From assembly GCA_963839285.1 (NCBI GenBank), contig CAWIUN010000021.1:186001-250000 (forward strand): 64,000 nt of DNA. The letters are read 5' to 3'. The position numbers and the translations under genes are program-made. Source of the stretch: DASSSQ01 sp963839285. Lineage in GTDB: Bacteria; Actinomycetota; Thermoleophilia; Gaiellales; Gaiellaceae. Each line of letters begins with the position of its first letter. Position 1 is the first letter of the stretch. The notes below the pieces were generated by a model. The model was not told the DNA's origin, made no database searches, and was given only the letters and a program-made list of their open reading frames with translations. This document shows, piece after piece, positions 48,236 through 58,600 of this stretch.

Positions 48236-48412
48236 TCACGACCTCCGAATCCGCGCCAGCAGCCGTTCCGCGGCGGCCTGCGCCTCGTCGTCCGCCTCCG
48301 CCGCCGCCCAGCGCTCCGCCTCGGGGGCGAGCGCCTCGAGCTCCGCGAGCAGCCGCCGCTCGAGCGCCTCGATCCGCGCCAGCCGCGCGAGCACCGTCCG
48401 CGCCTCCTCCAC
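48236..48412 (-). CDS. Small coiled-coil protein upstream of parA-ftsZ
   Basis: Not recognised. 58 residues starting GTG (VEEARTVLARLARIEALE) and continuing LLAELEALAPEAERWAAAEA, then QAAAERLLARIRRS. Strong heptad spacing of Leu/Ala with charged flanks predicts a coiled coil. Codon choice fits a real gene. It precedes parA by 100 bases on the same strand and may be the first gene of that operon, as a small partner or ParB-like adaptor; that is inference from position only. Confidence 0.55.
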   Translation of the reverse strand: MEEARTVLARLARIEALERRLLAELEALAPEAERWAAAEADDEAQAAAERLLARIRRS

Positions 48413-48443
48413 CCTTCGATGATGGCGCGCGAGCTGTGACGTC

Positions 48444-50062
48444 TCAGTGCAACTTGAAGGACGTGTTCGTGACGAGCGTCAGCGCGAACGCCGCACCCGG
48501 CTCCGCGAACTGCCCGACGCCGACGTAGACGTCCGTGCCGTGCGGGATCGGGCCGGGACCGGCGAAGGAGCCCACCCAGGCCCCGTCCGGCGGGAGCGAC
48601 GACGGCAGCGGCGGGTCGAACGCGACCGCGGGCGAGGCGACGAAGCCGTGGATCTTCCGCGGGCCGATCGTCGCGTCGCCCACGTACTGGAGCGAGAACC
48701 CGGCGGCGCGCGGATCGACGGCGTCGGGCGCGGGCGGAACGAGGTCGACCGGCTCGCTGCGTGGGATTCGCGACGCGCGCGCGGACGACCCAGCCGTTCG
48801 ACCCCACGTCGACGCGTCCGGATCTCGAGCCGGAGCGAGCCCGCGCCGAAGTGGAGCCACTCGCGCCAGGCGCGCGCGACCCGGTGCGCGCCGGCGCGCG
48901 AAGGCCGCGACCCGGGGCTGATCCGCTCCGTGCGGCCGCTGCGCGAGCGCGACGCCGCCGCCGACGGCGAGCGCCGCGGCGGCCGCCGCGATCACGACCC
49001 GCCGCCGCGCGATGCCGCCGTCGTCCGTCCGCCAGAGGCCGCGCCGGCCGGACCTGCCCGTGATCCGCGGGTCGACGGCGAGCAGGACGAGATCCGCGAC
49101 CAGGTTGAGGACGACCACCGCGACCGCGACGACGAAGACGACCTGCATGATCGCCGCCAGGTCGTAGGTGCCCGCGTCACCCGAGAGGGCGCCGATCGCG
49201 TACGTGCCGAGGCCGTGGACGTCGAAGATCGCCTCGATGTAGATCGCGGTCGTGATCGCGGTGCCGACGTCCATCGCCAGCATCGGCACGATCGGGACGA
49301 TCGCGTTCCGGAGCACGTGCGCGCGGACGACGCGCGCCTCCGAGGCCCCCTTCGCGCGCGCCGTTCGCACGTACGGCTCGCCGAGCGCGCCGAGCACGCG
49401 CGTCCGGAACATGCGGGTGTACATCGGCAGGAAGAAGAGCGCGAAGCAGATCCACGGGAGGTAGAGGTGGTACGCCCAGGCGGCGAGCCCGCCGCAGGCC
49501 ACGCCGCCGAACGGCCCCGGCGCCGTCGCGCCGCGGATCGGGCAGTAGCCCGAGTAGGGCGCGACGCCGAGGTCGAGCGAGAGCAGCCGCCGCAGCAGCA
49601 GCCCGACGACGAACGGGTGCAGCGCGATGCCGAGAAACGACACGGTCAGGATCCCGCGGTCGAGCAGCCCGTGCGGCCGCAAGCGCCGAGATCGCGCCGA
49701 GCGGCAGCGCGAGCAGGACGAGCAGCACCGCGCCGCCCGCGACGATCGAGAGCGTCGCCGGCGTGTAGGTCGCGAACGCGTCCGTCACCGGCGTCTCGAA
49801 GACGCGGAAGACGGTCAGCGAGCCGTGCCGCACGAGCTGCCAGACGAAGTCGGCGTACTGGACGAGGAACGGCCGGTCGAGCCCCATCCGGTGCTCGGCG
49901 GCGGCGAACTCGGCCGGCGACGTCCGGTTGTGCGGGCCGCAGTCGACGAGCAGGCAGGCCGGGTTCGTCGGGATCAGGAAGAAGACGCCGTAGGTGAGGA
50001 AGGTCAGCAGCAGGATCAGCGCCGACGCCCGAGGCGAGCCGCCGCAGGAGGTAGCGCGTCAC
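48444..50062 (-). CDS. DppB-type ABC permease with C-terminal extracytoplasmic extension (multiple frameshifts)
   Basis: About 539 residues. The permease part (1-335) has YLLRRLASG, LILLLTFLTYGVFFLIP, AAAEHRMGLDRPFLVQYADF, the EAA loop ARAKGASEARVVRAHVLRNA and VADLVLLAVDPRI. The same frame then continues through one more helix (VVIAAAAAALAVGGGVAL) into ~190 residues outside the membrane (FSLQYVGDATIGPRKIHGF, WVGSFAGPGPIPHGTDVYVG), unlike any standard DppB. Two +1 steps (near 50020 and 49681) and three -1 steps (48780-48890) interrupt it; reading across them gives EWLHFGAGSLRLEIR and VGSNGWVVRARVANP. The extension might be a separate gene fused by an artefact. Confidence 0.62.
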
Positions 50063-51043
50063 TCCTCGACCCCCACCTGGAGCCTCCGCCGCAGGCCCTC
50101 GCCGAGCAGCGCGAGCGAGAGGACGGTGACGAAGACGGCCCCGGTCGGCAGCCAGAAGACCCACGCCGTCCGCTGCGTCCTGTCGACCGTCTGGTTGAAC
50201 GAGAGCAGCGTCCCCCAGTTCGACGAGAGCAGGTTCCCCCAGCGTCGGCGTCGGCGGCCGCACCCCGAGGTTGAGGAACGAGACCGCCGCCTCGAGGATC
50301 ATGTTCGTCGCCACGATCAGCGTCCCCCAGACGACGAGCGGCCCCGCGAGGTGCGGCAGCACGTGCGTTCGGACGATCCGCAGCTCGCCCGCCCCCGTCA
50401 CCCGCGCCGCCTCGATGAACTCCCGCGACTTCAGCGACAGCACCTCCGCCCGGACGACCCGCGCCGGGTAGAACCAGGTGAACGCGGCGACGACGAGCGC
50501 GAGCGCCGGCACGCCCTGCGGGACGAAGCTGCCGAGCCGGAGGACGTCGAGTCGGTCCGCGACCGTCTGCCCGAGCGCGATGATCAGCAGCAGGAGCGGG
50601 AACGCCATCACGAGCTCGGTCAGGCGCGACACGGCCGCGTCGAGCACGCCGCCGAACCAGGCGGCGAGCGCGCCGAGGGCGCCGCCGGCGGCGACGGCGA
50701 GCGCGGCCGCGCCGATCGCCACCTCGAGCGAGGCACGGCCGCCTGCGAGCAGCCGCAGCAGCTCGTCGCGCCCGAGCGAGCTGTCGGATCCGAGCACGAA
50801 GAGCGTCCGCGGCGTCTCCGGCCCCACGTCCCCCGCGAAGGGGAGGGCGGGCACCCAGGTCCACGGGCCGACCGGCTTCGGGAGGCCGACCGTGGAGCTC
50901 GCGACGGCGTACGGGAAGAGGTCGTTCGGCGTGCGGCCGAGCAGGATCTCGAGCAGCGGCTCGACGACGAAGCACGCGACGAGGACGAGCGCGAAGACGG
51001 CCCCGGCCGCGAAGGTCAGCGGGTCGCGCGGCCGCCAGCGCAC
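50059..51043 (-). CDS. DppC-type ABC permease (frameshifted)
   Basis: 327 residues. N-terminal helix LTFAAGAVFALVLVACFVVE, a long extracytoplasmic segment with the modified motif FVLGSDSSLGRDELLRLLAGG replacing the usual LGTDQFGRD, the EAA loop AARVTGAGELRIVRTHVLPH and ILEAAVSFLNLGVRPPTPTLGN. A +1 disruption in a G run near 50237 precedes NLLSSNWGTLLSF. The GTG of the DppB-type gene overlaps its stop. No binding protein or ATPase gene accompanies the pair, so its ATPases may be the pair at 27-29 kb or lie outside the window. Confidence 0.78.
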
Positions 51044-51061
51044 GGCCCGACGCTAGCGACG

Positions 51062-51077
51062 GCGAAGGGAGCTTCGC
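51062..51077 (-). terminator. Short hairpin after the 406-residue hypothetical gene
   Basis: GCGAAG-GGAG-CTTCGC makes a perfect 6-bp stem with a 4-base loop, 13 bases past the stop of the 406-residue gene and before the permease start on the same strand. A terminator or partial attenuator is plausible; there is no U-run. Confidence 0.4.
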
Positions 51078-51089
51078 AAGATCTTCCGG

Positions 51090-52310
51090 CTACGCGGCCT
51101 TCGAGTAGACGCTCGCCGGCCGGGGGCCGAGGCCGAGCAGCGCCTCGTCGAGCGCGGTCACGAGCGTGCCGCGGTCGCCGTGCATCAGCGTCTCGACGAG
51201 CGCACGCCGGACGTCGTCGCGCGAAGGATGCTCGCGCAGCTTCTCGAGCAGGGCGGCCCGCTCCCGGGAGGTCTCGCCGAGGAGGAGCGCGGTCCGGAGC
51301 GCGGCGGCCCAGAGCCCGTCGCCGGCTCCGAGCAGCGCCTCGAGCGACTCGCGCAGGTGGCCGCCGCGGAACGGCTCCTCGGCGAAGAGGGCGAGCTCCC
51401 AGCGGTCGAGCGCCTCGGCGAGCTCGCGGTCGTCGTCGGCCAGCGGCAGCCGCGCGCGGAGGTCGCGGGCGAGGCCGCCGCGGAACGCGTCGAGCCGCGT
51501 CGGCTCGCCCGGCGGCTGCGTGCCCGCGATCGGCAGCAGCGGCCGGATCCCGAGCGGACGGAAGTCGAGCCGCTCGAACAGCACGGGCCCGGCGGCGACC
51601 GGCCCCGCCGTCGCGAGCCGCAGGGCGCTGACCGCGTCGGCGAGCTCGCCGGGCGCGTCGGGCGGCTCGGCCTCGCCCCGGGGCAGGTCGGCGCGCAGCT
51701 CGAGCACGCAGAGCCGGTCGGGCGCGCGGCCGAACTCCGGCGGCAGGAGCCCCTGCGCCTCGGGCCAGAGCTGGGAGATCTCGCCGGCGGCCATGTGCCG
51801 GACGCGGACGCCGGCGCCGAGCTCGACCTGCTCGGACGCGGAGAGGCCGACGAGCGGCGCCACGGCCGCGTAGGCGCGGTGCTTGCCGAAGAGCGAGGTC
51901 TCGAGCTCTCCGTAGGCGCGGTCGAAGGCGTCGTCGTGCCAGTCGAAGCCGGCGCAGGCCTCGGCGACGGCGACGACGAGCGGCAGCAGGACCGTGCGGA
52001 AGACGGCCTGCTCCTCGGTGGGCCCGGCTCCGGCGTGCGCGCGCGCGAAGATCGCCGCGGACGGCTCGCGCCGCAGGTCCTCGATCGCGTTCCGCGCGTC
52101 CGGGAGCGCCCGGAGCATCGACCCGCGCTCCTCGACGAACCCGCGGACGAGCGGCCGGTACTCGTAGAGCGCCGGCGCCCCCGGGGTCGGGTGCTCCTCG
52201 AAGGCGAACGGCAGCTCGGCGCCGCGCTCGACCTCGCGCTCGAGCGCGTGGAAGGCGCCGAGGCAGAAGTTGCGCAGGGTCGAGCGGAGGTGCGGAGCGC
52301 GGACGTCCAC
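51090..52310 (-). CDS. Unrecognised 406-residue protein
   Basis: Not recognised. Intact 406-residue soluble protein starting GTG after GAGGAG. Beginning LRSTLRNFCLGAFHALERE and YEYRPLVRGFVEERGSML, middle FDWHDDAFDRAYGELETSLFG and FERLDFRPLGIRPLLPI, end LLLGETSRERAALLEKLREHPSRDD and ETLMHGDRGTLVTALDEALLG. It has no membrane helices or signal peptide. Mostly helical, with acidic clusters (FDWHDDAFD) that could hold a metal. It lies alone between the orphan permeases and nei, and its function is open. Confidence 0.7.
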   Translation of the reverse strand: MDVRAPHLRSTLRNFCLGAFHALEREVERGAELPFAFEEHPTPGAPALYEYRPLVRGFVEERGSMLRALPDARNAIEDLRREPSAAIFARAHAGAGPTEEQAVFRTVLLPLVVAVAEACAGFDWHDDAFDRAYGELETSLFGKHRAYAAVAPLVGLSASEQVELGAGVRVRHMAAGEISQLWPEAQGLLPPEFGRAPDRLCVLELRADLPRGEAEPPDAPGELADAVSALRLATAGPVAAGPVLFERLDFRPLGIRPLLPIAGTQPPGEPTRLDAFRGGLARDLRARLPLADDDRELAEALDRWELALFAEEPFRGGHLRESLEALLGAGDGLWAAALRTALLLGETSRERAALLEKLREHPSRDDVRRALVETLMHGDRGTLVTALDEALLGLGPRPASVYSKAA

Positions 52311-52342
52311 GGCACTCCTCTACGCGCTCGGCGCCTCCTCTC

Positions 52343-52369
52343 CTCCGCGGGGCGGAGCTCCGCACGGAG
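52343..52369 (-). terminator. Paired CTCCG/CGGAG hairpins after nei
   Basis: Two adjacent small inverted repeats, CTCCG-n5-CGGAG (52343-52357) and CTCCG-n2-CGGAG (52358-52369), lie 23-50 bases beyond the nei stop. The halves can also pair in alternative ways. Candidate terminator, weak. Confidence 0.3.
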
Positions 52370-52391
52370 TCGGCGCAGGCGCGTGCCGTCG

Positions 52392-53157
52392 TCAGCCGGG
52401 GCTCGGGCCGCGCTGGCAGCGCGGGCACCAGTAGGCGGTGCGGTTCTCGTCGCCCTGGCCGCGGGAGCGGACCGGCTCGCCGCAGCGCGGGCAGGGGCGA
52501 CCCGCGCGGCGGTAGACCAGTCGCGGCGGCCGGGCGCCCGCGACGGAGCCGCGCATCAGCGAGGCCGTGTCGGCGAGCAGGTCGCGCAGCTCCTCGTCGG
52601 AGGCCCCGGCGAGCGGAAGCCAGGGCGAGAGGCCGGGCGCGCCAGAGGCCCTCGGCCCGCCAGAGGTTGCCGATCCCGGCGACCAGGCGCTGGTCGAGCA
52701 GGGCATCGCCGAGCGCGCGCGTCGCGGGCTCGCCGCGGAGCCGGGCGACCATGCCGTCGACGTCCGGCGGGTCGGCGACGACGTCCGGCCCGAGCCGCGT
52801 CGCGAGCATGCGGTCGAAGCCGGCGCGGCCGAGCTCGAGCACGGGGCCGTTCCAGAGGATTCCCTCGTGCGTCTCGCCGCGCAGCACGAGCCAGGGGCGG
52901 CCCGAACGGGGCGCGCCGCGCGGGCGCAGCTGCCAGCGGCCGCTCATGCGCAGGTGGCTGCGGAGGACGAGGCCGCCCTCGAAGGCGAGCAGCAGGTTCT
53001 TGCCGTTCGCCTCGACGCGCTCGAGCCGCCGGCCGTCGAGCCGCTCGGCGAGCCGGAGCGAGGCGGCGCGCGGGTGCGGCGTCTCGACCTCGAGCCGCTG
53101 CCCGACGAGCGGCTGCAGGCGGGCCGCCGCCCGGTGGAGGCTGTCGCCCTCGGGCAC
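52392..53157 (-). CDS. nei: Endonuclease VIII / formamidopyrimidine-DNA glycosylase family protein (frameshifted)
   Basis: Base-excision repair glycosylase with AP-lyase activity, 254 residues. After the GTG start comes PEGDSLHRAA: Pro2 and Glu3 are the catalytic residues, and the D/S form fits Nei-like rather than MutM. The H2TH region is LLDQRLVAGIGNLWRAEGLW. The C-terminal zinc finger has the Cys pairs CPRCGE and WCPRCQRG. A +1 disruption lies near 52631 (LWRAR/LSPWLPLA). It is divergent from a CarH-like regulator, with a 30-base gap, so promoters must overlap and co-regulation with light is conceivable. Confidence 0.85.
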
Positions 53158-53175
53158 AGCGGCAGCGTACTTCCC

Positions 53176-53181
53176 TACAGT
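53176..53181 (+). promoter_or_regulatory. -10 element suggesting a leaderless mRNA
   Basis: TACAGT ends six bases before the GTG start at 53188, so transcription would begin at or next to the start codon. No ribosome site is present. This is the arrangement of leaderless transcripts common in actinobacteria. No clear -35 box is seen. Confidence 0.4.
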
Positions 53182-53187
53182 TGGCAT

Positions 53188-54030
53188 GTGGCGTCCCGTC
53201 TGAACATCGCCGCGCTGGCGCGGCGCACCGGCGTCCGGCCCGACACGTTGCGGAAGTGGGAGCTGCGCTACGACGTCCTCCGGCCCGAGCGGACGAAGGG
53301 CGGCCAGCGCCGGTACACCGAGCGGGACGTCGCCCGGGTCGAGTGGCTGCAGGCGCGGCTGTCCGAGGGCTATCGGATCGGCGAGGCGGTGGCGCTGCTC
53401 GGGCCGCGCGAGGAGGAGCCCGCGCGCACGCCCGGGCGAGCTCGCGGACGCCCTCTACGCCGCGGTCGCGGACCGCGACGCCCGTCTCGATCGGGGCGCT
53501 GGTCGACCAGGCGCTCGCGCTGCACGGGACGGCGACGGGCCTCGTCGACGTGGTCGCGCCCGCGCTCGCCCGGGTCGGCGACGGCTGGGCGACCGGCGAG
53601 CTCTCGGTCGGGCAGGAGCATCTGTTCAGCGGCGTCGTCCGCAGCCATCTCGACCGGCTGCTCGCCGACGCGCGGGGCAGCGTCCGCGGCCTCGCGGTGC
53701 TGGCATGCGCGCCCGGCGAGCGGCACGAGCTCGGCCTGATGATGCTCGCCGTCCTGCTCGCGGCCGACGGCTGGCAGACCGCCTATCTCGGCTCGGACAC
53801 GCCCGCAGCCGACGCGGCCGGGCTGGCGGAGTCGCTCTCCGCGCGCCTCCTCTGCGTCAGCGCGAGCGCGCCCGAGCGCCTGGCCGAGGTGGCGCCGGCG
53901 CCGGCGGGAACGACGCTCGTCGTCGGCGGTCGCAGGCTCCTCCGTCGCGGCCGCCCGCCGGCTCGGCGCCCGCCACGAGGGCGCCGCCCTGCCCGCGGCC
54001 GTCGAGGCGCTCCGCTCGCTCGCCGGTTAG
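53188..54030 (+). CDS. MerR-family regulator with B12-binding domain, CarH-like (frameshifted)
   Basis: 279-residue candidate light-sensing repressor using adenosylcobalamin. N-terminal MerR helix-turn-helix (NIAALARRTGVRPDTLRKWE, RYTERDVARVEWLQA). The middle helical domain contains W-x9-EH in GWATGELSVGQEHL, the motif that caps the cofactor in CarH. The C-terminal cobalamin domain has the E-x-H-x-x-G motif in GERHELGLMM, then ASAPERLAE and VVGG. The lower axial His is that of ERHELG. Three +1 disruptions lie near 53437, 53482 and 53931. Divergent from nei. Light-independent CarA-type or other B12 regulation is the alternative. Confidence 0.78.
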
Positions 54031-54076
54031 CCGCGCGCGCCCGGTTAGCCGGCCCGGGGCGGGTAGACGCGTCCCC

Positions 54077-54764
54077 GTGCCGTCCGAGCCTGCCGTGCAA
54101 CCCGATCCGTCGACCGTGCGGGTCGTCGTGCAGCCGTACGGCAGCTCGCTCCCGCTCGGGTTCTTCTCGTTCGGCGTCGGCATGCTCGTGCTCGGCGGGA
54201 TCGGCCTCGGCTGGGTGCACGGCGGCGACGTCCGCACGGCGGGCATCCTGCTCGCGGCCTTCGTCTTCCCGCTCGAGTTCCTCTCGACCGCGGTCGCCTT
54301 CCTCGCCCGCGACACGGCGAGCGCGGCGAGCCTCGGGATGTTCTCCACCTCGTGGCTCGCGCTCGGGCTCGTCCACCTGACCGCGGAGCCGGGCCGGCGC
54401 AGCGCCGCCGTCGGCCTCTACCTGGTCATGTTCGGGCTGATGGTGCTCGCGCTCGCGACGGCCTCCTTCTACGGCAAGCCGCTGCTCGGCGTGCTCCTGA
54501 CGATCGCGGCGGCCCGCTCCTTCCTCGCCGCCGCGTGGAACCTCGGCGCCGGCGCACGTGCTCCTGAAGGCCGACGGCGCGACCGCGATCGCGATCGCCG
54601 CCTTCTCGCTCTACGGCGGGCTGGCGCTGCTGCTCGAGGATGCCCAGCGGCGCGAGGTGCTGCCGCTCCTGCGCATCGGCGCCGCCAAGGAGTCGCTCGA
54701 GGGAGACCTCGGCAGCCAGCTGCAGCGCGTCGAGACCGACCCCGGCGTCCGCCGACAGCTCTAG
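54077..54764 (+). CDS. GPR1/FUN34/YaaH-like membrane protein (frameshifted)
   Basis: 228 residues with six membrane helices: LPLGFFSFGVGMLVLGGIGL, AGILLAAFVFPLEFLSTAVA, LGMFSTSWLALGLVHLT, LYLVMFGLMVLALATAS, LGVLLTIAAARSFLAAAWNL and ALAFSLYGG-like. The six-helix plan and the N-terminal PLGFFSFG resemble the acetate/succinate channel family. The NPAPLGL signature is altered, so the assignment is tentative. A +1 disruption lies near 54553 (NLGAG/HVLLKADG). Convergent with the MscS gene (four-base overlap). Confidence 0.6.
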
Positions 54765-55629
54765 CGCGGATCGCCGTCGCCGGCCGGCTCGCGGACGATC
54801 AGCACCCGGTGCGGGAAGGGGATCTCGATCCCCTCGCGGTCGAACGCCGCCTTCAGCCGCGCGCGCAGCTCGCCGGCGACCGCCCACTGCGTCGTCGGCC
54901 TGACCGTCCCGAGCACCTTGATCGCGATCCCGGAGTCCTCGAAGGCGTCGACGCGGAGGACGGCGGGCGCCTCGAGCACGCGGTCGGCCCACTCGGGGTC
55001 GGCGGCGAGCTCCGCGCCCGCGGCGTCGATCACCGCGCGGACGCGGTCGAGGTCCTCGCCGTAGCCGACCGAGACGTCGACGTTCACGCGGGCGAAGCCG
55101 CGGGTCATGTTCGAGGAGACGCGGATCTCGCCGTTCGGGATCGAGTGCAGGATCCCGTCGAGGTCGCGCAGGATCGTGCGGCGCAGGTTGACGGACTGCA
55201 CCTGGCCGGCGATGCCGGCGACCCGGACCGAGTCGCCCTGGGCGTACTGGTTCTCGAACAGGATGAAGATGCCGGAGATCACGTCCTGGACGAGCGTCTG
55301 CGCGCCGAAGCCGATCGCGATCCCGGCGACGCCCGCGCCGGCGATCAGCGGGCCGAGCTCGAAGCCCGCCTCGCCCAGGATCAGGAAGCCGACGAGCAGC
55401 GCGACGGTCGCCTCGGCCGTCCGCACGAGCGCGTGGGAGAGCGTCGAGGAGCGCTTCGCCTGCTCCTCGAGCGCGATCGTCTCGTGCGCCTCCTCGTCCG
55501 CGTCGAGCCGCTGCCGCGCCAGCGCGAGCCGGACGCCCGCGGGATCGTCCGCCGCGCCGCCCAGCTCGCCGCCAGGGCGATCAGCACGAGGACGCCGATG
55601 CGGATTCCGTGTTCCAGCAGCCAGTCCAT
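54761..55629 (-). CDS. MscS-family mechanosensitive channel (frameshifted)
   Basis: Small-conductance mechanosensitive channel, 289 residues, that releases solutes on osmotic downshock. An N-terminal helix (GIRIGVLVLIALAASWA), a helix (ATVALLVGFLILGEAGFELG), then pore helix and beta domain: AGVAGIAIGFGAQTLVQDVISGIFILFENQ is the Gly/Ala-rich TM3 hallmark, followed by GDSVRVAGIAGQVQSVNLRRT and PNGEIRVSSNMT. The C-terminal alpha/beta region is EIPFPHRVLIV. One base appears missing near 55541 (-1). Confidence 0.85.
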
Positions 55630-55690
55630 CCGCTCGGGCGAGCCTACCGGGCGGGCGAGCGGGCCGCGACACCGGCGGCGCCGACAGCGG

Positions 55691-58600
55691 CTACGGGCGG
55701 AGCACGGCGCGGCGCGGCCCCGCGAGGAAGCCCGCCTCGACCAGCAGCTCGAGCACCTCGCTGTCTGCGATCGGCCTCGAGTCGAAGCGCTCGACCGCGA
55801 GCCGCCCCACCTTCAGATTCCTGGCGCCGCCCGCGCGGACGAAGCCGACCAGCGCGGCGAGCGCCGGCCGCAGCCAGGTCTCGTCCGGGTCGCGCAGCGG
55901 CACGAGCGACCGGCCGCCGCGCTCGACGTAGAGCGCAGGCTCGCCGCCGAGCAGGACGACGTGGGCGCCGGCGACGCGGGCGGCGCGCCCGTTCGCCCGC
56001 GCGGGCCACGGGAGCGCGGCGCCGTAGGGCTGGGCCGGGTCGGCCGAGGCGAGCACGACCGCGTCCGGCTCGTCCTCGTCGCGGTCGCGCAGCTCGCGGA
56101 GCCGCTCGACCGCGCCGCCGAGCGCGAACTGGGCGCCGCCGAGGCCCTCGACGAAGTAGCCGCGGCGGCAGAGCCCGAGCGTCTCCAGCGCGCGGAGCTC
56201 GCCGTAGACGGCGCCGTAGCCGCCAGGGATCCCCTCGGCGCGGACGCCGTCGCGCGTCACGATCCCGTGCCGCTCGAGCAGCAGCTCGGCGAGGGCGCGG
56301 CGGTCCGGCGTGCCGGCGAAGAGCCGCTCGGTGCGCGACCAGCGGCCCTGCGTCGAGGTGATCGCGGCCGCCCGGCGGCGGGAGAAGCGCCGCGGCCGCC
56401 GCTCGGGCCGCGGGACGCCGTAGCGGCGCCCGGCCCGGAGCGGCTGCCAGGCGTCGTTCGTCACCTCGCCGGCCCAGACCAGGTCCCAGAGCGCCGGCAG
56501 CGCCTGCTCGGCCTCGAGCCCGGTGGCCGCGAGCAGGTCGAACCAGAACTCGGCCGAGCGCGCGAGCGCCTCGCGGATCCGCTCGTGCGCCTCGCCGTCC
56601 GGCGCGGGCGCGGCGGGGACGCGGCCGATCGCCGGCGCGTCCTCGCGGAAGTAGAGGGCGACCCGGTCGAGCCCGGCGCCGACCCAGACGACCTCGCCGG
56701 TGGCGCAGAGCTGGTCGAGCTGCTCGGGCCGGTACCCGGTCACCCGCCGCGGCAGCAGCTCCGACTCCCAGAGCGGCACCGGCAGCGCCAGTCCCTGCAG
56801 CGGCACCAGCGCCTCGCGCAGGGAGCTCCGCCTGTCGATCCCGTGCCAGCCGGGCAGGAAGCGCGCGAGCGCCGCCTGCTCGACGGGCTCGACCTCGCGC
56901 CGCAGCGCCGCGAGCGAGGCGCGCCGCAGGCGGCGCAGCACGTCGGGGTCGCACCACTCCCGCTCGCTGCCGCCGGGCCGGAGCTCGCCGCGGACGAGCA
57001 GCTCCTGCCGCTCGAGCTCGTGCAGGAGCGGGCCGAGGTCGAGGCCGAAGCGGCCCGACGCTTCGTCGGTCGTGAACGGGCCGCGGCCCTTCGCGTAGCG
57101 GAGGACGAGCTGCCGCAGCGAGTCGGGGCCGCCGTCGAGGTAGGCCTCGGGCAGGCCGCCCGGCGGCATCACGCCGAGCGCGTCGCGGTAGCGGCCCGCG
57201 TCCTCGACGGCGATCAGCCGCTCCTCGCCCGCCACCCGGACGCGGAGCGCCCGCCGCTCGTCGAGCAGCGGCCCGGCCAGCGCGGGGTCGTACTCCGGCT
57301 CGCGCAGGTCGCCGCGCAGCCGCAGGACGTCGTGCAGCTGGTCGGCCGTCGTCGGGTCGCCGCGCAGCGAGCGCTCGACGTCGGCGACCGCGTCGGCGTC
57401 GAGCAGGTCGCGCAGCTCCTCCTGCCCGAGCAGCTCCCGCAGCAGCTCCCGGTCGAGCGAGAGCGCCTGCGCACGCCGCTCCGCCGGCGGCGTGTCGTCC
57501 TCGTACATGTACGTGGCGATGTAGTCGAAGAGCAGCGAGGCCGAGAAGGGCGAGGCGGTCGCGGTCTCGACCTCGACGACGTCGACCTGCCGCGTCGCGA
57601 TCCCCTGCAGGAGCCCTTGTCAGCGCCGGCAGGTCGAAGACGTCCTGCAGGCACTCGCGATAGGTCTCGAGCACGACCGGGAACGAGCCGTAGCGGCGCG
57701 CGACCTCGAGCAGGCTCTGCGCCTTCAGACGCTGCTGCCACAGCGGCGTCCGCTGCCCCGGGCGCCGGCGCGGGATCAGGAGCGCGCGCGCGGCGTTCTC
57801 GCGGAAGCGGGCGCCGAACAGGGCGGTCTGACCCACCTCCGCGACGACGAGATCCTCGATCTCGCCCGGGTCGATCGAGAGCTCCTCGAGCGAGGGCGCC
57901 GCGTCCGCGTCGGGGAAGTGCAGCGCGATCCCGTCGTCGGACCAGATCGACTGCGCGTCGATGCCGAGGGACTCGCGCAGCCTCGCGGCCAGCGCCATCG
58001 CCCAGGGCGCGTGCACCCGCCCGCCGAAGGGCGAGAGGATGCAGACGCGCCAGTCGCCGATCTCGTCGCGGAACCGCTCGACCACGATCGTGCGGTCGGA
58101 GGGGACGGCGCCGGTCGCCGCCTGCTGCTCGCCGAGGAAGGTGAGCAGGTTCCGCGCCGCGCGCTCGTCGAGGAAGTGCTCGCCGGTCAGCCGGGCGATC
58201 GCCTTCGGCTCGGAGAGCGCGGCGAGCTCGCGCGAGGCGCGCCCGATCTTCTCCCCCAGCTCGTACGGGCGGCCGACGCCCTCCCCCTTCCAGAACGGCA
58301 CCGCGCCCGGGCACGCCGGGCGCCGGCGAGACGAGCACGCGGTCCCGCGTGATCTCCTCGATCCGCCAGGTCGAGGCGCCGAGCAGGAAGGTCTGGCCGG
58401 CGCGGGCCTCGTAGACCATCTCCTCGTCGAGCTCGCCGACGCGGCCGCCGCCGTCGACGAGGTGGACGCCGAAGAGACCGCGGTCCGGGATCGTGCCCGC
58501 GTTCGTGACCGCGAGCCGGCGCGCGCCCTCCCGGCCGCGGATCACCCCCGCCGTCCGGTCCCAGACGATCCGCGGCCGCAGCTCCGCGAACTCGTCCGAG

